From contig JAKSZP010013561.1 in assembly GCA_022478985.1 (NCBI GenBank), forward strand, positions 1 through 64,000: a DNA stretch of 64,000 bases, given 5' to 3'. A program made the position numbers and the translations under genes. The notes below the pieces were generated by a model. That model searched no databases and was not told the origin of the DNA. It was given only the letters and a program-made list of their open reading frames with translations. Source of the stretch: Massospora cicadina. Lineage: Eukaryota; Entomophthoromycota; Entomophthoromycetes; Entomophthorales; Entomophthoraceae. This document shows, in pieces, positions 56,410-64,000 of the stretch. Every line of letters begins with the position of its first letter. Within the stretch, counting starts at the first letter, position 1.

Positions 56410-56757
56410 GTGGTAGACAAGCGCTGGGTAACAGCTCTCCCTCTAAAGATGCCTCCCCTGGTTCCAGAGCTTGCCACCACTGAATTAGTTCACCAAATCA
56501 AGGAAAACTGTGCAGAAATCAATGGCAATTGTCATCTCCACAATTTTGAGGGACTTTATAAAACTGATGGTGCCAAATCCTCAGAATCAAAGCCAAAATG
56601 TCCAAAATCCATGGGAATAAAGTTTGACGGGCAAGTAGCTAATAGTCAGAAGGGGAAAAGTTATAAATTCTCGTTCAGAATTGCCAATGGCATTGAGCCA
56701 TTGAGAATTACAATTCTGACTCCAAACTCACTTGAAAATATCAGGTATAAACCCTAA
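56410..56757 (+). pseudogene. Unidentified 115-codon ORF, possibly the end of a LINE ORF1
   Basis: Open from GTG 56410 to TAA 56755 (LATTELVHQIKENCAEIN, KFDGQVANSQKGKSYKF, PLRITILTPNSLENI). Its last 26 nt overlap the start of an endonuclease-like frame at 56732, as an ORF1 end overlaps ORF2 in many LINEs. There is no match to ORF1 of families I-III. The upstream boundary is the truncated LINE. Function unknown. Confidence 0.3.
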
Positions 56758-56935
56758 CGGACTGAGATCTCCATTGGGGACTGTTGCCAATAGTTTGAAG
56801 CCCTCATTGCAAAAATCGGGGTTTTCAATCAATGGTGTTTATTTGGCTGAACAAACACCTCAGCGACCAGACAGAGGTGGGTTGGCCCTCCCAAACCTGT
56901 TTCCAACCTGTTGGCGCCACCCCTATGTGGGGTGA
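56732..56935 (+). pseudogene. Endonuclease-like N-terminal fragment of another LINE lineage
   Basis: LKISGINPNGLRSPLGTVAN followed by INGVYLAEQT resembles the start of AP-endonuclease domains of LINEs: first strand, N-x-N-G-L-R with the metal-site Asn, then a Glu-containing L-x-E-T box. It is too short to be sure. Cut off at about 56909 by the dispersed repeat. The wording differs from families I and II (GTLNI start), so it would be a separate lineage. Confidence 0.35.
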
Positions 56936-57525
56936 CCCTGGTGGATTCTCATTGCCCATCAGGATAGATGCTGTCACACTAACTGCCATAAACGCAGTAA
57001 AGCTATGGATCAGAGTTTGTGGTCAAAACAATAGCCACTCATCCAGAAACCAATTCCTTCATTGTTGGTTCAGTTTAAAATTATTTGGCCTTCCCTCAAA
57101 AAATTACTGGGGTTAGGCAAAATTTGAGGGCCCCTATCCCGTGCTTTGACAAGCCATCCCAAATCAACCACTATTTAGTCAGTAATGTCACACTGAGAAA
57201 ATTGTTGGTTGATTTCTTTATTTAACTTTTCAATAAAATCCCTCTACCCAATTCCAGTTCTTCTTATGTAAAAAACTAAATCACCCTTCCCACCTATAAT
57301 TCAACAACCCATGGGGCCCGTGGCCATGTTCATCTGGTGTGTTGCTAGGTTATTATACAAGACTATGGCTCATGGGCGCTCAGTGGAGAAATTTGCTCCT
57401 GGATTCATACCATTCATGCAAGTAGCAGTGCGCTTGGTATTCAGACATATCATTTGGGCGCTTCATCCCTCAAACTGGAAGGTCAGTATAAAGTTAACTA
57501 GCTATCTTCCTGACAGTAGCCTGCA
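56909..57525. repeat. Dispersed non-coding repeat (TRIM/LARD-like), copy 3
   Basis: Matches 1480-2095: CCCTATGTGGGGTG, GATGTTGTCACTAT-like, GGTTAGGCAAAATTTGAGGG, CACTGAGAAAATT, AACCCATGGG. It lacks the 290-bp terminal unit. Consistent with a piece of a solo LTR. Confidence 0.55.
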
Positions 57526-59056
57526 GCAGAGACGTTAAAATCCAGGTGGTCCACCTCTGTGAGCATGTGCATAATGACTACTGAGGCATTGTTGAATTTT
57601 TGGTTTACGTTGGATGGCTGGCTCTTCTTCTGCGGTATGGTGGATGTTGTAATATGGTGGAGTCCTGGGGATACGCCATAAGGGGTTTACACAGGGTTTA
57701 GCCCACTGAGCAATAGGACCAATGATATGATAATTGTGGCCCTTGAAAACAATGAAATAAACTTAATTTAATAATTATGTGGCACTTGCTTCCACTAAAA
57801 TGTTTTAATTAATATAATAAACACAGCGGATCCTCGCTGTCTTACACACACTCTATCCTATTAACAGCCAACCCTCTTAATTGCCCATCTCACTTATATA
57901 CAGTAGCTTCAGAAAATACCACTATCATAGCTTAGACTATTTGGTTCCACCAATTCTCCTCGTTTCAGCTTGTTATTCTTTAGTTCTCTATCGCCTATAT
58001 TGTAGGTAATTTAATTTGTATTTCTCAGATTTTGACATCGCCCAATCACCTTATTCTGAGGCAATCCAATAATAAACCTGTTATATCCCAATATTACCTT
58101 GTCTCGAGGCGCTCAAATAATCATATTAATCTCATTTTGGCGGATTGTTCCCAAGCCGCCATAACTGTCCCAAGATTATCATCCAGTCATATTGGAATTG
58201 CGACAGTGGAGTTTTGAACATCTATTTGGTGACAATAGACCAGGCGGTGACTATAGTTCAAGATATAAATCCTTGGATTAGCACTCCAAAGTTGTATTCT
58301 TCTGTCATTACTTGGACGATGGCACGCTGCCTTGATCTTACTGATCCCAAGTAAATTCTCAAATTAATACAATGTAAAGTTATTAATGCAATAGGCTTAT
58401 ATATTAAACCATGAACTTGCAGTAATAGTTGATTGTAATTTAATAGTATCAACTTGGAGATAACTTATATGGTTTGATGTCAATACATCTTACCCATGAC
58501 ATCTCATTTTCAATGGCACTAAGCCAGATGAACACATAAAATTTTTATTTAAGGGTATACAATCCTTCAACTCAGGGCATCTTGCACAGCTTCAGGGTCA
58601 GTGTAAATTTTGTCAATATTCTTAAGGCAAAGTTTCAGATGCATCTACATATAGCTGAACTGATTCTCTTTCTCAAGCAATAAGCAGCACATACCAAGAA
58701 AATTTGTACCACTAATTATTAATTAATTCAATCAAAAACTTGATTGACATTAAAACTAATTTTGACATAGACCAACAAAGCCCAAGTGCCCGGGTCATCA
58801 AATTGACACTTATTGTTAAGTCTGACCTAACCAACAAAGCCCTTGAGCCCATGACATTATAGTCTAATATTTTCTAAGTGGAACTGCTAGGCTGCAGATC
58901 CCAAGCTTTGCATAAGCTTAAGATATTCCTGATCCATAATCACTGATATCCATTATGATCCATAATAAATTAGGCATTTTAACATTATTATGTCCCTATC
59001 AAATATTTAATGATTAGGTCTAGTCAACAACGTAACACTTTCCCTGTCTTGATTGG
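57526..59056. other. No gene recognised (3' flank or LTR region of element D)
   Basis: Short frames only. A diverged duplicated motif ACCAACAAAGCCC occurs at 58771 and 58831. Element D lies to the right on the minus strand, so its 3' LTR is expected here, but I cannot define the edges and it does not resemble the element B LTR by eye. Confidence 0.35.
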
Positions 59057-59063
59057 ATATAAG
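59057..59063 (+). promoter_or_regulatory. TATA-like box of the antisense ORF (element D)
   Basis: ATATAAG, 34-35 nt before ATG 59092, followed by a pyrimidine-rich stretch (CTCTTCTTTCT). Same arrangement and spacing as in element B. Confidence 0.4.
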
Positions 59064-59091
59064 TGGCAGGTACTCTTCTTTCTGGGTCACA

Positions 59092-59711
59092 ATGTCTAAC
59101 TTTTTGCATCTTCCCTTCTAACAATCTTGCTTCCTCCTTATGTGCGAGCAGTGTGGCTTTGTTGGGTCTTGAGCTCAATTATATGTCAGAGCTTGTAAAT
59201 GCCTACTTGTTGTCCACACTTGCTACTAGTCCTGAGGTTGCCACATGCAATATTTTTGAGGCCAACCAGGCTCTTATTCTTGCTAACTCTGTTTCTAGGC
59301 TTTAGTGTGAACTGGATTTGGTACATACCAATTTTTACATCTTGTTGGGCCTCAAGACTTAATTTTAGAAGATCAGCGCATCCTGGTGTTATACAGAGCC
59401 CTTTGCAAAAGCTTGGCTGAAGGGCTTCATAAAAAGTATGTCCCACAGATGGCTCTTTTGGGTGCGTGCGTTCACTTCCTCCTTCCTCACTCCCCACCAA
59501 TACCATGCCTGACATGCGCAGGGTATTAGATGAGGCCTGTTTGCAAATGTTTTGTGCAAAAGTGTTCCTCCCCCCAGTTTACCCCTGCCTTGAGAGCCTT
59601 CTTACCAACTGTATGTTCCTTTCTGTGGCATTTACTCCTGAGTTAAATCAATCTCACCTATTCCAAAGTCCCTTCCAATGGTCTTACCTTCAGTTTGATG
59701 GCCTTTCTTAA
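59092..59711 (+). pseudogene. Antisense accessory ORF of element D (unknown family)
   Basis: ATG 59092 gives MSNFLHLP; after a one-base shift near 59118 the frame is open to 59303 (NNLASSLCASSVALLGLELN, MSELVNAYLLSTLATSPEVA). A middle part is in another frame (YRALCKSLAEGLHKKYVPQM near 59390-59450), and the last is open from 59466 to 59711 (MPDMRRVLDEACLQMFCAKV). LVNAYL and P-D-M-x-x-VLDEACLQ match LVTAYI and P-A-HM-x-x-VLDETCWQ of the element B antisense ORF, in the same order and at the same position relative to integrase. At least two frameshifts, so decayed. No known domain recognised. Confidence 0.5.
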
Positions 59712-59929
59712 GTTGACAGGGCCAGCGAGACTGGTGCTGAGCTTTTGGGTTTAGCGCATCTCCAACTGGGTCTGGATAGTTGGGACTTGTACGAGATTTG
59801 CATCTCTCAAATTTTGCTACAGGATTCCCTGGTTCAATAACACTCTCCTCCCTCTACCAAAGGTGGGTTACCTGGTTCCAATTATGATGAGGCAACAAAT
59901 CTCTGAATTAAAATCTTTACGTTTTTTAA

Positions 59930-60035
59930 TTATTTTTTATCTTTTTATTTTTATTATTATTATATAATTATTTATTTTATTTTATTCACTATATTTTTTT
60001 CTTTTTTCTTTTTGTATTATTATTCTTTATGATAC
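59930..60035. repeat. AT-rich low-complexity tract
   Basis: T-rich run with TTA/TTTTA repeats between the antisense ORF and integrase of element D. Confidence 0.7.
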
Positions 60036-60429
60036 AGACAAAGGAACTTAGCATGTACTCAATTTACAATCCAGCTGCCTTGATCCTTATTGGTATATAC
60101 ATCTTTGGACGAATTCTTTAATATAATAAACGGACCTTTCCAAAGTAAGGCCAGCTTATGTGTTCAGCCTGCGCTATGAGTATCACAATATACTACTAAG
60201 TCCCCTTCCTTGTAACTTAGTCACCATAGCTTGTCTAGCATCGTCATAGCTCTTCTGACTAGTATTTTGACTAATAGCATTTTGATAGGCTTCAGATTTT
60301 AACTTGATTAGGGTCTTCACTAGTTGCTCAACGTAATTATTTGGGTTAATTGCTTCAGTCAAACTGGGTACCGAATATAATAATGGAGGCAGAGCAGGCT
60401 GTCTACATTACAGAAGTCAAACGGAGAGT

Positions 60430-60930
60430 GGCCTGTGCTGCTGTGTGTCCAATATTGTATGCAAACATGGTAGCACTAATTGAAGTGGCCCATTGTGAAG
60501 GCGCCATGGCTGCGTTTTTGCATTATATGCCAACTAAAGTGCCATGCACTCGTTCTACTATACCATTAGTCTCAGGATGGTACAGTGTTGACAACACTCC
60601 TTTGATAGACATCAACTTATTTAACTGTTGTACCATTTGAGCAGTAAAATTTGTGTCACTGTCCATCAAGATCTTCTGGGGCATCCATACTTATAAATAA
60701 TATTATCCATAATAAACTTGGCAGTAAATAGAGCCCTGACGTCTCAAATTGCTTTAGCTTCCACCCATTTTTTCAGATGGTTGATAGCAACAAATATGCA
60801 TTTGTTGCCTAGGCTACTCACAAGCAAAGTGCTAACTACATCAATTGACACTGTATGCCAGGCCCAGTTAGGTTTGATCAAATGATATTTTACATCCAAC
60901 TTCATAGGCTTTGCAATTTGTCATGAATGA
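60430..60930 (-). pseudogene. Element D integrase core
   Basis: Minus strand: WAWHTVSIDVVSTLL near 60865 with the first Asp, then CIFVAINHLKKWVEAKAI. After a TGA comes DVRALFTAKF, then [19 protein letters not shown] near 60655 with the second Asp, and [19 protein letters not shown] near 60560 with the Glu. All three catalytic acids are present, unlike B. A TAA follows the Glu box. The zinc-binding domain upstream (61000-61250) is badly decayed. Confidence 0.78.
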
Positions 60931-61299
60931 CATTTATTGAGCACATTTTGGATATTGAATCGCATGGAATCCAATATTAACTCAATCAAGTAAATTCTAA
61001 CATTTTAATCAACCCTATGCCTGACGGCCTTGTATGCTTAGGTTATAATCTCCATTTTGTCAGAAGGTTTTGAGAAAATTCTACATTTTCCTTCAAACTT
61101 GAGCTTGTATAAAACTACTTTTTGATATCAGGTGTCAGTTAATGCTTTTTAATCACTTTTTGTACTTCAAGTGGCTCAACTCCATACTTTTTAGTAATCA
61201 GTTTTATATGAAGCTCATCAGCCAAACTGCTAGGACAGCTACAATAGGAAGTTGCAATAGTCTGCTTGCATTTTGATGGGCCGCTACAGCTCTATGAAT

Positions 61300-61680
61300 A
61301 ATTTCATAATTGTACGCTTGTAATTTCAGGGCCCAGAGGGCTGGTCGTCTCTCAGGTTCCTTGATATTGTAGAGTCATCATAATGAGCTATGTTCCGTCA
61401 CTACTTTAAACTTATTGCCATGAATGTAAACCCAAAATTTGTTATAAGCATAGATAACAGCCAAAAATTCTCTTTCAGTCACTGTAACTATGCTCATGTT
61501 TATTCGGCATCCTTCTGCAATAAGCGACAGGATGCTTCTTGCTATCATACCTAATCTGAGATAGCACACCACCAATCGCAGTCAATGAGGCGTCAGTTTG
61601 TATGATAAAAGGCTTTCTGAAATCTGAATATCAGAGGATAGGCTCCGTGCTCATTTTGGCTTTCAAAGCCTCAAAGGTTT
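61300..61680 (-). pseudogene. Element D RNase H
   Basis: SDFRKPFIIQTDASLTAIGG with the Asp, VLSQIRYDSKKHPVAYC near 61510-61625, then in the next frame TVTEREFLAVIYAYNKFWVY and KFKVVTEHSSL (61480-61378), where T-D-H is T-E-H. RRPALWALKLQAYNYEIIH follows near 61280-61350. Confidence 0.75.
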
Positions 61681-61907
61681 GTTGGCACTCCTCTGCCCAG
61701 AAAAAATAAACTCCTTCTTGTAGTAAATGGAATGGGGGCTCAGCAATCTTTTCAAACCTTTCTACAAATCTTTGATAGTATCCTACCATGCCTAAGAATA
61801 CTTGAACATCCCTATACTCATCAATGGTTTATTTTGTTAATTGTCTCCACCTTTTGAGGTTGAGGTCACAAGCCCTTGAAATTAATGACGAACCCAAGAT
61901 GTTCCAA

Positions 61908-62420
61908 TTATTCTTTAAAGAATTGACATTTTCTAGGTTTTATCTTCAGTTTGGCCTTCAACAGACATTTGAACACTTGTTCAAGGTGCTCCAGATGTTC
62001 AGAAAACGTTTGCAAAAAGACATTGATATCATCCAGATACATCAGTATGCAAGATAATTTAAGGCCCCCAAAATTGTGTCCATTGCACGCTGAAAGGTTC
62101 CAGGTACATTGCACAGCCCCTGTTGCATGCGCGTCAGTTGTAACAGCCCTTGAGCAGCAATCATCGTGCACTTTTCCTGCTCCTCTTAAGGCAGTTCAAT
62201 TCTCCAATATCTTGAGATGAGGTCCATTGCAATAAAATACTTCGCCCCTCCCAGATGGTCCAGAGAATCATCAATTTTAAGCAAAGGATACAAATCTTTT
62301 TTGTAATGGCATTGAGGCGTCGATAATCAATAACAACTCAATTGCTGCCATCTTTTTTATTCATAATTAAAACTGAACTGGCCCACAGGCTTTTAGAGGG
62401 CACTATCATTCCACTTTTCA
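61908..62420 (-). pseudogene. Element D reverse transcriptase
   Basis: VVIDYRRLNAITKKDLYPLL near 62290-62335, DDSLDHLGGAKYFIAMDLISRYW near 62205-62270 with the first catalytic Asp, CTMIAAQGLLQLTRMQQGLCNVPGTFQRAMD near 62080-62175. In the shifted frame 62171-61908: LSCILMYLDDINVFLQTFSEHLEHLEQVF with intact YLDD, then LKIKPRKCQFF. One frameshift lies near 62055-62070. Same order and wording as element B RT, but with the active site preserved. Confidence 0.82.
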
Positions 62421-63331
62421 GCAATTTGTCTAGCTCTTCTCAAAATATTTCATCATTAGCCCTGAGGTGCCAGATTGGCCTCATTCTGATAGGTACATGG
62501 TCCCCAGTGTCAAAAAAATGCTGTACTCTTTTTGCATAACGTAAATCTTAGTCATCTTTGGCGAAAATTTTGGAGTATCATTCAAACAACTCTAGTGCTT
62601 CATCCATCTTTTGTTCTAATAATCTGGTAAACGATTCTTGGGAAATTACAGTATGTTCCCCCAAGGGTTTTAGTCAGTAAGCCAAACATAGATTAGTCAC
62701 CAAATTTGACAGCTGATTTTAACTCGTCACTTAGAAACAGATACATGAATGTGACTACTTGATATTTTTGACCTTAATACTTCAGCTGGTCAAATTTGCT
62801 AGTAGGACATCAATCTCTCCATGCCCTGGTATAAGTATTCCAGGCGCCACACTAGGTTCCATTTTAGAACAATGCCACAGGGATACAACCTCCCTGTATA
62901 GTCCTTCTGGAATATCCAGCGTGGACCCAGTCCTCATAATCAGCTGAAGGCCTGGAGCTATTGTCGCATCCTTATTCACACATAGGGTATTCCTCAATTT
63001 TCATTTATGGTGGTTGGCATGGGGCGTCTTTGATTTCCCCACTGAATATATCCTAATGGTATTATCCCATTGGCATAAGATATTTTGATAAAGTTTCTAC
63101 GATGGCTTGTGGGCTTTTTAATGTCATGAGAGTAATAAATTGGAAGTGATTAGCCTAATATTGTCAATATGTTCTCTTTAAAAATTGCATGAGATCCCAT
63201 AGGTCCTTAAAAAACTAGTTCCAAGAAATATGTCATAATTGGCGTTTGGAAGCACTAATGCAGGTGCAGCTACTACCAAAGCTCCAAATTGCAATGGCAA
63301 GGCGCTGTAAGCTCCTTCACTCTTAGTGCTG

Positions 63332-63820
63332 TTAAGGCCTGCAGTCCCTTATTCCTAATGATGGTCGATGTCCAGAGCTAATTGTTAATTTCTTTACCAA
63401 CTTCGTGGAAACAATGTTTACAGGTGCTCCGCTATCAACAAAAGCTACAACTCTGATCTTGTTGACCAGAATATCCACGTAAGTGCACTCAGAGTAGTAA
63501 TAATTAATAGAGTTTACTAAGTGAATATGGGAAGAAAGCAGGGAGTTGAGAGTGTGCTTCAGAGTATTTTTAATACTGGGACATTCAGTGATGAATTTGT
63601 CGATTGGCATGGCTATATTCATCACTTTCAAGATTGGGGTATCTGCTGCATTGCTCGGCCATTTGGATGGAATTTTCTCAAGTATTTGTTGCACATAGGG
63701 TTTAGCAACTACTTCAGAGGCTTCAGGTATGACAACTTTACTCTGGGAGCGAGTTAATACATGTACACACAAAGAATCTTCATTTAATACTAAAATAGAA
63801 TTTGTTTCATTGTTAACCAA
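63332..63820 (-). pseudogene. Element D gag-pol protease region
   Basis: A 162-codon open frame. Its first 100 residues (YVQQILEKIPSKWPSN, IHLVNSINYYYSECTYVDI) correspond to the stretch before the element B protease (IHLVNIIIQYSECT). Then RVVAFVDSGAPVNIVSTKLV near 63385-63445 is a retropepsin active site with Asp, Ser and Gly in place. The frame ends at 63332. The hydrophobic ILG-type box and flap lie further left and are broken. Gag proper lies beyond 63820 and is not readable in the remaining 180 bp. Confidence 0.72.
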
Positions 63821-64000
63821 GGCCTCGTGGCCTGCATTTTCTTGTCAATAAGGTGGTACTGGTGTCTATGGCTCATAGAGCATCCCGCATCTATTGTGCT
63901 TGTTCTTTCCCTCCTCCTGCACGTTATCTGGAAAGACTACATTGCATTTTTTGCTGACGGTATTGGGAAGCAAAGCGACCTTTACAATTGCAATTAAAGC

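Larger units (their letters stand above)
59057..64000 (-). mobile_element. Ty3/Gypsy element D (minus strand, runs off the window)
   Basis: Minus-strand protease, RT, RNase H and integrase in Gypsy order; the gag part extends past 64000. Same lineage as B and C by the protease motif VDSGAPVNIVSTKLVKKL, here with the catalytic Asp. An antisense ORF follows integrase, as in B. Catalytic motifs are better kept than in B or C, but stops are present. Confidence 0.8.

Noticed and set aside
58771..58850. CRISPR-like or tandem array at ACCAACAAAGCCC
   Set aside because: Only two diverged copies; no array.

Overview
The window is a eukaryotic graveyard of transposable elements. I recognise no host gene, rRNA, tRNA, operon or bacterial-style feature. 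Four kinds of element are stacked and nested: LINE (non-LTR) retrotransposons, chromodomain Ty3/Gypsy elements, a second Ty3/Gypsy lineage, and a non-coding LTR-like repeat. A fungus with a large repeat-packed genome is the best guess, because the chromodomain element is of the sushi/Tf1 type common in fungi. That is inference; nothing here names the species.

Layout. 1-1.1 kb: an LTR-like tail and a broken unidentified ORF. 1.17-3.3 kb: a non-coding repeat with a direct repeat at each end; further pieces lie at 46.6-47.9 and 56.9-57.5 kb. 3.4-13.33 kb: remnant of an old plus-strand Gypsy element (A1: protease, then a 3' LTR). A 1.9-kb ORF1-only LINE (5303-7246) and a full-length minus-strand LINE (family I, 7835-13063) are inserted in it. 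13.3-18.4 kb: minus-strand Gypsy C. 18.97-24.23 kb: full-length plus-strand LINE, family II. 25.5-26.76 kb: a second copy of the A1 3' end and LTR. 27.2-39.98 kb: plus-strand chromodomain Gypsy A2, split in its RNase H by a complete 9.5-kb Gypsy element B (27955-37471, two 1.15-kb LTRs, 5-bp target duplication CATCT). 40553-45781: second family I LINE. 48077-53358: second family II LINE. 53.5-56.4 kb: 5'-truncated minus-strand LINE. 56.4-56.9 kb: scrap of another LINE lineage. 59.0-64 kb: minus-strand Gypsy D, running off the window.

Almost every frame is broken by stops and frameshifts, so few or none of these elements can be active. The best-preserved stretches are a 423-codon ORF1 frame in the second family I LINE and a 410-codon ORF2 C-terminus in the first.

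Most interesting observation: Gypsy elements B and D both carry, between integrase and the 3' LTR, a coding-like frame on the strand opposite to gag-pol. Each is preceded by a TATA-like box 34-36 nt before an ATG, and the two share protein motifs (LV-x-AY and P-x-M-x-x-VLDE-x-C-x-Q). This looks like a conserved antisense accessory gene that I cannot assign to a known family. Second is the ORF1-only LINE, whose 3' end matches family I LINEs and which may have been a trans-mobilised parasite of them.
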